DNA of 35,227 nucleotides from positions 1-35,227 of the forward strand of contig CAUJEM010000050.1 in NCBI GenBank assembly GCA_963169915.1, read 5' to 3'. The stretch is from Myxococcota bacterium. GTDB lineage: Bacteria; Myxococcota_A; Polyangia; Polyangiales; Polyangiaceae. This document shows, piece after piece, positions 24,055-32,274 of the stretch. The stretch's first letter is position 1, and each line of letters opens with the position of its first letter. A program made the position numbers and the translations under genes. The notes below the pieces were generated by a model. It saw nothing but the letters and a program-made list of their open reading frames with translations. It was not told where the DNA came from and searched no databases.

Positions 24055-25269
24055 ATGAACTTCGAGACGCCCAAGAAGTACGCGCTCCTCATCGAGCAAG
24101 CGCACCTGGTCGGCAAAGAGATGTTCCGCCCCATCTCGCGCAAGTACGACCGCGCGGAGCACGAGTACCCCGTCGAGCTGGATCTGCTCGCCTCGCTGCT
24201 GGACGGCCTGAACGAGAGCGGCGCGCTCGCCGGCGCCGGCGCCGGCAAGCTCAAGCGCGGCGGCGGCAAGAGCGAGGCGGCGAGCGGCGTCCGCAACGGC
24301 GCCAACCTCGCCACCGTGCTGAGCTTCACGGAGCTCTGCTGGGGCGACGTGGGGCTCGCCCTCACCATCCCGCGCCAGGGCCTCGGCAATGCCGCCATCG
24401 CGGCGGTGGCCAACGAAGAGCAGCTCGCGCGCTTCGGAGGGCGCTGGGCGGCGATGGCCATCACGGAGCCGAACGCGGGCTCGGACTCGGCCGCCATCCG
24501 CGCCACCGCCCGGCTCGACGGCGACCAGTACGTGCTCAACGGCGAGAAGATCTTCATCACCGCCGGCAGCCGGGCCGATCTCACGGTGGTGTGGGCCACG
24601 CTGGACGCCACGCGCGGCCGCGCCGCCATCAAGAGCTTCGTGGTGGAGAAGGGCACGCCCGGGATGCAGCTCTTGCGGCTCGACCACAAGCTCGGGATCA
24701 AGGCCTCGGACACGGCCACCGTCGCCTTCACGGACTGCCGCATCCCCAAGACCAACCTGCTCGGGGATCCTGAGATCCGCGCGGGTGAGGGCTTCGCCGG
24801 CGTGATGCAGACCTTCGACAACACGCGCCCGCTGGTGGCGGCCATGGCCGTCGGCGTGGGGCGCGCGGCGCTCGAGCGCACCCAAGAGCTGCTGCGCGCG
24901 GCGGGCGTCCACGCCCCCTACGACAAGAGCCTCTGGCGGGCGAGCGCGGCGGAGGCCGAGCTCTACCGCATGGAGGCGGAGCTGGAGAGCGCGCGGCTGC
25001 TCACGCTGCGCGCCGCCTGGCTGGCGGACAACGGCATCCCCAACTCCAAGGAGGCCAGCATGGCGAAGGCGAAGGCGGCGCGCGTGGCCAACCACATCAC
25101 GCTGCGCTGCCTGCAGCTCTGCGCCTCGGTGGGCGCCACGGAGACGGAGCTGCTCGAGAAGTGGGCGCGAGACTCCAAGATCTTGGACATCTTCGAGGGC
25201 ACGCAGCAAATCCAGCTCCTCATCATCGCGCGCCGGCTGCTCGGCAAGAGCTCGTCCGAGCTGAAGTAA
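24055..25269 (+). CDS. Acyl-CoA dehydrogenase, FadE23-type subunit
   Basis: The 404-residue acyl-CoA dehydrogenase has all major motifs: FTELCWGDVGLALTIP, the FAD/substrate segment MAITEPNAGSDSAAIRA (134-150), YVLNGEKIFITAGSRAD, and the catalytic Glu381 in IFEGTQQIQL. It oxidises acyl-CoA to 2-enoyl-CoA, passing electrons to ETF. The substrate is unknown; a Gly/Ala/Lys-rich loop (about 58-76) is inserted near the start of the catalytic region. AAGGAG precedes the ATG by 6 bases. It is the middle gene of a three-gene operon, with the pseudokinase-like gene starting 3 bases after its stop. Confidence 0.93.
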   Translation: MNFETPKKYALLIEQAHLVGKEMFRPISRKYDRAEHEYPVELDLLASLLDGLNESGALAGAGAGKLKRGGGKSEAASGVRNGANLATVLSFTELCWGDVGLALTIPRQGLGNAAIAAVANEEQLARFGGRWAAMAITEPNAGSDSAAIRATARLDGDQYVLNGEKIFITAGSRADLTVVWATLDATRGRAAIKSFVVEKGTPGMQLLRLDHKLGIKASDTATVAFTDCRIPKTNLLGDPEIRAGEGFAGVMQTFDNTRPLVAAMAVGVGRAALERTQELLRAAGVHAPYDKSLWRASAAEAELYRMEAELESARLLTLRAAWLADNGIPNSKEASMAKAKAARVANHITLRCLQLCASVGATETELLEKWARDSKILDIFEGTQQIQLLIIARRLLGKSSSELK

Positions 25270-25272
25270 GGC

Positions 25273-26862
25273 ATGAGCAAGCCCCCTGCCCCTGCTCCGC
25301 CCGCGGGCGGTCCTCGCCGGCGGCGGCGCAAGCGCGCGCCCACCGCGCCAGCCCCCGTGGAGGTGGTGGCGCGCGCGGTGGAGGCCAAGCCGCTGCTCGA
25401 GGGCAAGCCTATCGAGGAGCCGCTCAGCGCGGAGGAGCTCGCGGAGCTCAAGCTCCAGCTCCGCTTCCTGAGAGAGCACCGCCGCACCTTGCAGCTCCGC
25501 GTCAACGCGCATGAAGATCTCCTGCTCAACGGCGTGCGGGAGCCGGAGCGGCGCGGCGTGGTGCAGTACCTGCTCTCCAAGGTGGACCGCGCGCGCGTCT
25601 TCGGCGCGGCGGAGCGGCTGGAGCCCGCGTCGGCCACCCGCCTGGTGGAGGGCGTGCTGCGCATCAGCCCCACGCTCGACTACCTGCTGCTCTACCTGGA
25701 GTGCGTCCAGCGCTCGGCGCCGGGCGCTCGCGCCATCTCCGCGCTGGTCGGCGCGCTCACCCGCATCGATTTTTCGGCGGTCTCCGCCAGTCAGATGCGA
25801 CGCGTGCTCGAGCTCATCGTGGAGCTGTACGAGCCGGCGCAGCTCCCGCAGGTGCTGTTCGGGCTGTTCGAGAACAAAGCCTTCCGCGAGGCCTTCGACG
25901 CCAGCGCGCCAGAGCTGCCGGAGGCGCTCGCGCGCATCGTGGTGCCGCTGCGCGCGGTGGAGCTGGCGGTGCTGCGCGACCAGCCCGGCCGCTTCGGCGC
26001 GGAGCGGCTGGCGCAGGGCGTGGCGCTCCTGCTGGAGGGCGACGTGAGCCTGCTCTCGCGTCACCCCGCGCCGGCGCGGCAACGCCTCTTCAGCGTGGCG
26101 CTCGCCACGGGGCAGGGTCGCCGCCGTGCCGCGCGAGCGGGGCTCGGCGCGCTGCTCGGGAGCCTCCCCGCGCCGGTCCGGGGGGAGCTGGGGCTCGCGC
26201 TCGCGCGTGAGTGGATCGCCGCCGGTGAGGAGCAGGCGGCCAAGGCGCTGCTGCGCGAGCTGGACGCCGCGCCGGCGCGACGCTGGCTCGAGGCCTTGGA
26301 GCGCCCGAGGCGCGGGCGCTTCGCGCTGCTCGGGAGCGCAGAGCGCCCGCACGTCCCGGCGCTCCACCTCGACACGCTCGAGGGCGCCATGCTCCACCTC
26401 GGGTCGCCGCCCCCGCCGTTGGTCGCGCCCGGCGTCGCTCCCCTGCTCGGCTCCGGCGTCACCGAGCAGGGGCAGCCCTGGTTCGCGGTGGTGCGGCTCG
26501 GGCAGCGCCTGTCCAGCCTCGTGGGTCGGCGTCCCGGCGTGCCGCCGTCCACGCTGCTGCCCGTGTGCGCGGAGGCCGCGCGCCTGCTCGCCCTGCTGGC
26601 CCAGCTCGGGCTCGCGCTGCCGGACGCCCAGCTCGGGCGCTTCGAGCTGGACGCCACCGAGCGACTGTGGCTCACGGACTGGACGGGCGCGCTCGGCGCC
26701 GCGCCGGAGCAGGCCGCCCAGGCCCACGCCGAGCTCCTCCCCGGCTTCTGCCAGGCGGCCTTCGCGCCGGGCATCGTCCCTCGAGCGCTCCTCGACCGGC
26801 TGGAGGGCGCCGCCGACATTCGCGCGCTCGCCGCCGCGCTGCCCTACGTCCGAGGCGCGTGA
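25273..26862 (+). CDS. Unknown protein with degenerate kinase-like C-terminal region
   Basis: The 529-residue protein is not recognised as a whole. A basic Pro-rich start (PRRRRRKRAP, 14-23) is followed by a Leu/Glu-rich helical region (about 50-345). From about 348 the sequence follows the plan of a bacterial Ser/Thr kinase. APGVAPLLGSGVTEQGQPWF (386-403) looks like the end of the N-lobe (cf. HPNIV..L..G....G.PY.V), VVRLGQRLSSLVGRR like the hinge and alphaD, and LLPVCAEAARLLALLAQLGL like alphaE. The HRDxKxxN position reads ALPDAQLGRF (448-457), and the DFG position reads TDWTG (468-472). Catalytic residues are therefore absent and it is at most a pseudokinase. It starts 3 bases after the FadE23-type gene, implying translational coupling. 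Possibly it is a regulatory partner of the dehydrogenases. Confidence 0.75.
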   Translation: MSKPPAPAPPAGGPRRRRRKRAPTAPAPVEVVARAVEAKPLLEGKPIEEPLSAEELAELKLQLRFLREHRRTLQLRVNAHEDLLLNGVREPERRGVVQYLLSKVDRARVFGAAERLEPASATRLVEGVLRISPTLDYLLLYLECVQRSAPGARAISALVGALTRIDFSAVSASQMRRVLELIVELYEPAQLPQVLFGLFENKAFREAFDASAPELPEALARIVVPLRAVELAVLRDQPGRFGAERLAQGVALLLEGDVSLLSRHPAPARQRLFSVALATGQGRRRAARAGLGALLGSLPAPVRGELGLALAREWIAAGEEQAAKALLRELDAAPARRWLEALERPRRGRFALLGSAERPHVPALHLDTLEGAMLHLGSPPPPLVAPGVAPLLGSGVTEQGQPWFAVVRLGQRLSSLVGRRPGVPPSTLLPVCAEAARLLALLAQLGLALPDAQLGRFELDATERLWLTDWTGALGAAPEQAAQAHAELLPGFCQAAFAPGIVPRALLDRLEGAADIRALAAALPYVRGA

Positions 26863-26884
26863 GCAGCGCCGTGGGGCGCGGCCG

Positions 26885-27865
26885 TCACACGAAGCGGTCG
26901 ACGCCCTGGGCGCCCTCTGGCTCCCGGCTAGCGGAGTACTGGTACTCCGGATCCACCAGCTCATTGATGCGGTCCATCACCACGCGCGTGATGGCGCGGT
27001 AGCGGTCCCCGTACTTGCGGTTGGCCTCGTCCGTGAGCGGGAGCACGTCCCTCGGGACGCGGAAGCGCTCGAGCTCCGGCCCGTCCACGGCCAGCGGCTC
27101 ACCCACGCGGTAGACGACGCGCCCCCCCTTCGAGAAGGGAGAGTTGGCGGGGTAGAGCTTGTCGCTCCCGCTGCAGCCCACGGGGACGATCTTGGCGCCC
27201 AGGTACTGCGCCATCTGCGCCAAGCCGTCGTGGCCCTGCGAGAGGCGCTTGGAGCGCGTCCCCTGCGGGAACACCAGCACGTTCAGGTGCAGATCCTCGA
27301 TGGCGCGGCGGTTCAGCTCCACCACCTCGTGGATCATCTGATCGAAGAGCTGGTTGAAGCGCTGGAGAAACTCGCTGACGTCCTGCCCCACGACGCTGGC
27401 CAGCTCCGGGCTGACGCCCGCCGGGAGCGGCTCGGTGGGCGCGCGCTTGCCATCCACCAAGTCCCTCAGCAGGCGGTACTCCTCTTCCTTGGGGGGGCGC
27501 CCGGCGACCTTGCGAAACTCCGTGGTGATGACGTAGCCCCGTGACGGCGTGGGGATGTTGTTCATGGAGTCCATGAACGCGCCCATCGCGCGGCTCTCGT
27601 AGTATTTTCCCTTCACCCAAGTGGCCGTGAAGGGCAGCCCCGCTCGGTACATGCCGTATTGGAACGGCCAGTAGTTGTAGCGATCGGTGTGGTTCATCGC
27701 CAAGAACACGCCCCCACCCCGCGGGAGGCGCTCCTTGCCCTCGATGACGATGTTGGTGGCTCGCGGCAGGTGGTAGTCGAAAAACAGCACCAGGTTGCCC
27801 ATCATGAGCTGCCCCAGGGGGCGGTTACTGAGCTTGATGCGCTTGAGGCGGTCGAGATCGAGCAC
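26885..27865 (-). CDS. PlsC-like lysophospholipid acyltransferase family protein
   Basis: The 326-residue protein has the acyltransferase blocks in order. Block I, FLAMNHTDRYNYW, carries His59; the residue five after it is Asn64 where HX4D expects Asp. Block II is near NNIPTPSRGYV (102-112). An insertion of about 80 residues (112-190) follows. Block III is LVFPQGTRSKR (197-207), with Gln in place of the usual Glu. Block IV is KIVPVGCSGSDKLYP (225-239). It probably transfers acyl groups to a lipid or other acceptor at the membrane face, but both substitutions leave activity uncertain. GTG 27865 is chosen because GAGGAG lies 8 bases upstream, and residues before it are low-complexity. It is the last gene of a minus-strand run with the metallophosphoesterase 80 bases upstream. 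Confidence 0.83.
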   Translation of the reverse strand: MLDLDRLKRIKLSNRPLGQLMMGNLVLFFDYHLPRATNIVIEGKERLPRGGGVFLAMNHTDRYNYWPFQYGMYRAGLPFTATWVKGKYYESRAMGAFMDSMNNIPTPSRGYVITTEFRKVAGRPPKEEEYRLLRDLVDGKRAPTEPLPAGVSPELASVVGQDVSEFLQRFNQLFDQMIHEVVELNRRAIEDLHLNVLVFPQGTRSKRLSQGHDGLAQMAQYLGAKIVPVGCSGSDKLYPANSPFSKGGRVVYRVGEPLAVDGPELERFRVPRDVLPLTDEANRKYGDRYRAITRVVMDRINELVDPEYQYSASREPEGAQGVDRFV

Positions 27866-27945
27866 GGCTGGGTCTCCTCCCTCTCCGTCTAGCTTGGCTC
27901 TCCCGCCGCGACCAGCGGCGCCACACTCGGCGCCGTGGGCGAGCG

Positions 27946-28944
27946 CTACTGACGTGCGCCGAGCAGCCGTGTGCGCCAGTCCGGCTTGGAGCTTCCTTCC
28001 TTGGCGCGCCCCACGAAGCCCTCTTGCTCGTCGTGGTGCTCTTCGAAGGCGCCGGGGGCCGCCCCCAGCTCGAACACCGCCAGCTCCCGCCGGCCGCGCT
28101 CCCCGAGCCGCACCGGCACGAGGCTGGCGCCGATGCCGGCGTTGACGTACACCGCCCCCGCGCGACGCTCGTCCGGGCGGCGCTTGCCGTAGAGGCCGTG
28201 CACGTAGCGGTGCCCGCCGAGCTTGCCCAGCGTCCACTCGTTGAGCTGCGCCACCGTGACCTGGCCGGCGTGCGTGTGGCCGCTGAGCACCAGCGGCACC
28301 CCGGCGTCCCAGAGCCCGTCCGCCTCCTCCGCGATGTGCGAGAGCCCCAAGCTAGGGACGTCGCGCCGCAGGCCCTTGACGGCGCGCTCGCGGTCCGCGT
28401 GCCCCGTGTAGGCGTCGTCCAGCCCCACGAGCTGCAGCCGCTGCCCCCGCACCTCGAGGTGCGTGTGGGCGTTGCTCAGCAGCTCCACGCCGGCGCGCGC
28501 CAGCGCGCGCTGGACCTCACCGGCGCCCGCCCAGTAGTCGTGGTTGCCCAGCACGCCCAGGGTGTGCGCCTCGAGCCCCGACAGCACGCTCACGAGCTGG
28601 TCGAGGTAGGAGTGGCCGTAGCAGACGAAGTCACCCGTGATGACCACGAGATCGGGCTGGAGCGCGTTGGCCATGGCCACCGCGGTGCGCTGCACTCGCT
28701 CCGGGGTCACCCGGCCGAAGTGCAGATCCGTGAGGTGGACCACCCGCAGGCCCTCGAGCTCTCCGACGTGCGCCAGGGGTCCCGCGTAGCGCCGCTGCGT
28801 GATGACGGGCGCCCCCTTGGCGCCGTTGGGCTCGGTCGCGCTGCTCAGCCCGAGGCGCGCCAGCTCTAGGTCGTCCGGGAGCGCGGGCCGCGCGCCAAAA
28901 CCCCACTTCAAGGTGACGTCTCCGGCGGCATGAACCCCCACCAT
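27946..28944 (-). CDS. Calcineurin-like metallophosphoesterase
   Basis: The 332-residue protein has all metal-binding blocks of the calcineurin-like phosphoesterase family: HLTDLHFG (Asp73, His75), TGDFVCYG (104-105), LGNHDYW (GNHD 133-136) and SGHTHAGQV (GHTH 222-225). The overall layout resembles the YkuE/YaeI-type membrane-associated phosphoesterases acting on lipid-linked phosphates such as UDP-diacylglucosamine or prenyl phosphates. No N-terminal membrane segment is visible, so the substrate is open. ATG 28944 is chosen because AGGA is just upstream and earlier in-frame starts would overlap the upstream gene. It is in the same minus-strand run as the acyltransferase, consistent with a lipid role (inference). 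Confidence 0.87.
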   Translation of the reverse strand: MVGVHAAGDVTLKWGFGARPALPDDLELARLGLSSATEPNGAKGAPVITQRRYAGPLAHVGELEGLRVVHLTDLHFGRVTPERVQRTAVAMANALQPDLVVITGDFVCYGHSYLDQLVSVLSGLEAHTLGVLGNHDYWAGAGEVQRALARAGVELLSNAHTHLEVRGQRLQLVGLDDAYTGHADRERAVKGLRRDVPSLGLSHIAEEADGLWDAGVPLVLSGHTHAGQVTVAQLNEWTLGKLGGHRYVHGLYGKRRPDERRAGAVYVNAGIGASLVPVRLGERGRRELAVFELGAAPGAFEEHHDEQEGFVGRAKEGSSKPDWRTRLLGARQ

Positions 28945-29003
28945 GCATCCTGGGGCGGGGTCTGTAAAGCGGGAGGGCACGCCGGAGAGGCGCCGCGCGG
29001 CGC

Positions 29004-29705
29004 TCAGGAGGCGTCGAGCTTCTCTTCGCGCTCCAGCGGCTCGTGCGGCTCTAGCGCGAGCCACTCGAGCTCGCGCAGCGCTCGCGCGAGGCGCTCGATG
29101 TGGGAGGTAGCGGCGAGGAGCGCGTCCTGCATGGCAAGGTAGGCCTCGCGCTGGAGCAGGAGCTGCTGCTCCTCGAGCTGCTGCCGCGCCCGGCTCAGCT
29201 CCACCAGGGCCCCCGTGGTGGGGCGGTGCAGGGCAGACGAGCCGACCTGCCGGAGCGCGCGCCAGCCTGCGAGGCGCTCGGCGCGAGCCAGGGCCACCTC
29301 CAGCCCCCGCTGCTCCGTGGCGTCCTCGACGATGAGCCAGAACCGCTCGGCTGCCCCCTCTGACCCCCCAACGGCCACCACCTTCCCCGCGAACGACCGC
29401 TGGCCGCGCGGCGTGTCACAGGTCAGCTCGATGTCATGGGGCTGGCCGCTGGCGCGGGCGCGCCGCGCGCGCCGAATGAGGCTGCGCCGGCAGCCACGCG
29501 GGAGCCCCAGCGCCGAGTCCAGCGCGCCCTGCAGCTCCGCGGGGGTGCGCCCCCAGGCGGCCGCGGCGGCGGGGTTGTCCACGACGTGGCGGAGATCTTC
29601 CTCCCCGTGCACCTCCCGCAGGCTCATCATGGCCTGACCGCGGACGAAGGCCTCCTCCACGATCAGCGCACCTTCGACCATCCCCAGCGTCCCCACGCAG
29701 AGCAC
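29004..29705 (-). CDS. PAS-like sensor protein with C-terminal coiled coil
   Basis: The 233-residue soluble protein has an N-terminal PAS-like domain (about 8-130; elements include VVDNPAAAAAWGRTPAEL, then IELTCDTPRGQRSFAGKVVA and RFWLIVEDATEQR). A long helical, coiled-coil tail (about 130-233, with LSRARQQLEEQQLLLQREAY) follows. No histidine-kinase ATPase, GGDEF or DNA-binding domain is present, so it is a stand-alone sensor or scaffold. I place the start at GTG 29705 because its G is the last base of the upstream stop (TAGTG) and GGGGGAGAG lies 12 bases before it, typical of translational coupling. ATG 29681 is the alternative start. The ligand is unknown. Confidence 0.7.
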   Translation of the reverse strand: MLCVGTLGMVEGALIVEEAFVRGQAMMSLREVHGEEDLRHVVDNPAAAAAWGRTPAELQGALDSALGLPRGCRRSLIRRARRARASGQPHDIELTCDTPRGQRSFAGKVVAVGGSEGAAERFWLIVEDATEQRGLEVALARAERLAGWRALRQVGSSALHRPTTGALVELSRARQQLEEQQLLLQREAYLAMQDALLAATSHIERLARALRELEWLALEPHEPLEREEKLDAS

Positions 29706-30334
29706 TATCTCAAAGAACTCTCCCCCGCGCAAGGCACTGGCGGGTTGAGCCCCGGGTGCTCCAAATCATGGTTGATGAGCGCGGTGATGACGTGATCCCG
29801 CCACGCCCCCTGGACATAGAGATATTTGGCGGCGCGCCCCTCGATGACGAAGCCGAGCCGCGCCAGCAGCGCCGCCGAGCGCTGGTTGTGCGGCAGGTAG
29901 CTGGCCGTCACCCGATGAAACGCTAGGCGCTGAAAGACGAAGGGCAAGGCGAGCTTCAAGCCCTCGGTCATGTAGCCCTGCCCGACGTGCCGCTCGTCCA
30001 GGCTGTAGCCCAGCGCGCACTGCTGGAGCGCGCCCCGGACCACCTGATTGAACCCGATCTGCCCAAGGACGTCCCCCTCGGGATCGCTGGCGAGGACGAG
30101 CTGGAGGCGCAGCCCTTGGTCCGCCTCGTACAGCTCCTGGTTGTGCTCGAGGCGCCAGCGCCAGTACTCCACGCTGAAGAAGCCGGGGGGCCTCGGCGGC
30201 TCCCAAGGCTCGAGGTGGCGGCGGTTTCTCAGGTAGTAGTCGAGCTGACGCTCCGCGGCGTCCGCGCTGAACAGATGCAGCTCCACGCGCTCACCGCGGA
30301 GGGGAAACCACGGGCTGCTTTTTGACCGAGGCAT
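29705..30334 (-). CDS. GNAT acetyltransferase, RimJ/RimL type
   Basis: The 209-residue protein has the RimJ/RimL-type GNAT layout: an N-terminal LRGERVELHLFSADAAERQL region, a central beta-strand LGQIGFNQV, and the acetyl-CoA-binding ALGYSLDERHVGQGYMTEGL with a Q/RxxGxG/A-like loop. The C-terminal NQRSAALLARLGFVIEGRA is the typical GNAT motif B. Relatives acetylate the N-termini of ribosomal proteins or, in other members, small molecules. The substrate is not deducible. Its TAG stop overlaps the GTG of the PAS-like gene. TATGCT (minus strand 30348-30343) is 8 bases before the ATG and there is no Shine-Dalgarno, so it may be leaderless. It is divergent from prmA. Confidence 0.88.
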   Translation of the reverse strand: MPRSKSSPWFPLRGERVELHLFSADAAERQLDYYLRNRRHLEPWEPPRPPGFFSVEYWRWRLEHNQELYEADQGLRLQLVLASDPEGDVLGQIGFNQVVRGALQQCALGYSLDERHVGQGYMTEGLKLALPFVFQRLAFHRVTASYLPHNQRSAALLARLGFVIEGRAAKYLYVQGAWRDHVITALINHDLEHPGLNPPVPCAGESSLR

Positions 30335-30393
30335 GACCTATTAGCATAGCGTCAAGCCGCACCGAGGTCTCCTCGGGCCGCGACGATTTCAGC

Positions 30394-31350
30394 GTGGCCC
30401 TGCTCGTTACCCTGACCGTCTCGTGTCCGTCCGCGCTCGCTCGGGCGCTGGGCGCCGCGCTGCTCGAGCTCGGCGCGGGCTGCGTGGAGGAGCGCCGCGC
30501 TCGGCGTGGCGTCCACCTGCTCGTCTACGGCGAGCAGGAGCGCGCCCTGCGCGACCTCGGGCAGCGCCTGGACGCCGCGCTCCACGCACGCGCGCGCGCA
30601 GACGCCGCCTACGGCGCCGTCACCTGGGAGCTCAGCGTGGATCAGGACTCCACCTGGGACACGGCCTGGGCCGCCCACCTCGAGCCCATACGCCTGACGC
30701 CGCGCGTCGGGTGGCGCCCCGAGGGGACGCCGGCGGACCCCTGGGGAAGTGAGCACCCGCTGGTGTTTCGCCCCGCGCTCGCCTTCGGCGACGGCGCCCA
30801 CGCCACCACCCGGCTGGCGGCGCTCGCGGTGGAGCAGCGCTGCGTGGCCGCCCCGGGGCAGCGCGTGCTCGACGTCGGCGCGGGCACGGGGGTGCTCTGC
30901 TTCGTGGCCGCGTGCAGCGGCGCCGCCTCCGTGCTCGGCCTCGAGATCGACGCTGCGGCCCTGCGCGCCGCCCAGCTCAACGCACACCTGAACGGCCTCG
31001 AGCGGCGCGTCCAGCTCTCCGGGGAGCCGCTCGCGCGCGTGCAGGGCGCCTTCACGCTGATCGTCGCCAACCTGAGCGCGGAGCTGCTGCTGGCGCTCCG
31101 CGCGGAGCTGCTGGCGCGCCTCGCTCCCGCCGCGGAGCTGGTCGTCACGGGGCTGCTCACCGACCGCGCCGACGAGCTGCTCCGCGCGTACCTCGCCGCC
31201 GAGCCCGGTCCCCCCCTGACCCTGCTCGGGCGGACCGACCGCGACGGCTGGGCGCTGCTACGGTTCGGCACCCCGTCCGAGGCCGGAGCGGCGCCCGCCC
31301 CCGTGGAGGAGAGCAGCGCGCTCGCGCCAGAGGCACGCGTGCCGCGCTGA
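30394..31350 (+). CDS. prmA: Ribosomal protein L11 methyltransferase PrmA
   Basis: The 318-residue protein has a PrmA-like N-terminal substrate-recognition domain and a SAM-binding domain: PALAFGDGAHATTRL (127-141, cf. the PGLAFGTGxHxTT block), VLDVGAGTGVLCF (158-170), GLEIDAAALRAAQLNAHLNG (182-201) and TLIVANLSAELL (221-232, the catalytic-region N-[IL]-x-A motif). PrmA trimethylates several amino groups on L11 in the cytoplasm. A polar Ala/Pro/Glu-rich tail (about 295-318) extends the family core. The GTG is the only early start in frame and has no Shine-Dalgarno. In many bacteria prmA sits with rsmE; that gene is not adjacent here. Confidence 0.88.
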   Translation: MALLVTLTVSCPSALARALGAALLELGAGCVEERRARRGVHLLVYGEQERALRDLGQRLDAALHARARADAAYGAVTWELSVDQDSTWDTAWAAHLEPIRLTPRVGWRPEGTPADPWGSEHPLVFRPALAFGDGAHATTRLAALAVEQRCVAAPGQRVLDVGAGTGVLCFVAACSGAASVLGLEIDAAALRAAQLNAHLNGLERRVQLSGEPLARVQGAFTLIVANLSAELLLALRAELLARLAPAAELVVTGLLTDRADELLRAYLAAEPGPPLTLLGRTDRDGWALLRFGTPSEAGAAPAPVEESSALAPEARVPR

Positions 31351-31419
31351 CCACACCTCCCGGCGCACTCCGTGGAGTCAGCCGTTCACGGTCCCCCTCG
31401 CTCGAGCGGAGACTCACGC

Positions 31420-31435
31420 TGGCACGAGCTGTGCT
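31420..31435 (+). promoter_or_regulatory. Sigma-54-like promoter before the small lipoprotein gene
   Basis: TGGCACG-AGCT-GTGCT has the full -24 element and a -12 element with one mismatch (GTGCT for TTGCT), with GG and GC 10 bases apart. The predicted start is about 31446, two bases before the second ATG (31448), so the transcript would be practically leaderless and the ATG at 31439 would not be transcribed. Confidence 0.4.
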
Positions 31436-31438
31436 TGA

Positions 31439-32274
31439 ATGGGCTTCATGCGCTCTCGCCCCTCGAGGATCCAAGGGTTCGTCACTGCGGCGTTCATCGC
31501 CAGCCTCGCCGCGCTCGGCGGCTGCACGCGGCTCGGCCCCGTGCCGGGGGCAACGGGCGTCTCCGCGGTGCCCGCCGGGCGCCCGGACGTCACGCTGCAG
31601 GTCGGCGGGGTCCCTGGCTACTACCTGAGTGACGCCACCCAGCCCGACGCTCCCCAGGACGTGGCCCTCGCGCAGGTGAGCGGCGTCCTCGAGCCGGAGC
31701 GCTGGATCGGAGTCCCCGGGTTGCTCGTGGGGGCTCGCATCGCGGGGCCGAGCGAGGCGGGGGCCTCCCCTGAGCCCCTGCTCGGCTACCGCACCTACCT
31801 GGACTCGGACAAGCGCCTGGCGCTCGCCGGCGTCGGCTTCGGCACCTACGCCACCGGACGGAGCCAGGGCGCCGACTTCACCGCGACGCGCCTCGGCGCC
31901 GAGGGCATCCTCGACGTGCGCTTGACGCCCCTCAACGACTGGCTGGAGCTGCACGCGAGCGGCGGCGGCGGCCTCACCAGCCTCGACGCCGAGGGCCACT
32001 ACTGCATCGCCCAGGGTGAGCGCTTCGGGACGGACTGCGACAACGCGCGGACCACGCTGATCAGCGCCAAGGCCGGCGGGCTCTACCCCAGCTTCCACTT
32101 GGCGCTGGCGCTCGAGTCCATGCGGCACTTCTCCTTGTTCTTCCACGGCCTACGCTTGGAGCTCACCAGCGCCATGGGCAGCTCACCGGTGGTCCTGAGC
32201 GGCAAGCAGCAGGGGAGCAGGGCCTTCGTGGCGGGCGGGTTCCTGTTGAGCGCCAGCTTCGGCGCCCCGCGCTG
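31439..32274 (+). CDS. Predicted outer-membrane lipoprotein, function unknown
   Basis: The 278-residue protein has a lipoprotein signal: basic start, hydrophobic VTAAFIASLAAL and the lipobox LGGC (Cys29). The mature part is rich in alternating hydrophobic/polar strands (for example LALAGVGFGTYATGRSQGA and LSAKAGG-type segments) ending in FVAGGFLLSASFGAPR, suggesting a beta-rich or small-barrel envelope protein. Two Cys in YCIAQGERFGTDCD may form a disulfide in the periplasm. I do not recognise the family. If the sigma-54-like promoter is real, translation starts at ATG 31448 instead (275 residues). No Shine-Dalgarno is present for either start. Confidence 0.72.

Noticed and set aside
24007..26964. 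Minus-strand frame of 985 codons
   Set aside because: Lies antisense to two acyl-CoA dehydrogenases and the pseudokinase-like gene; His/Arg/Gly-rich with no recognisable domain.
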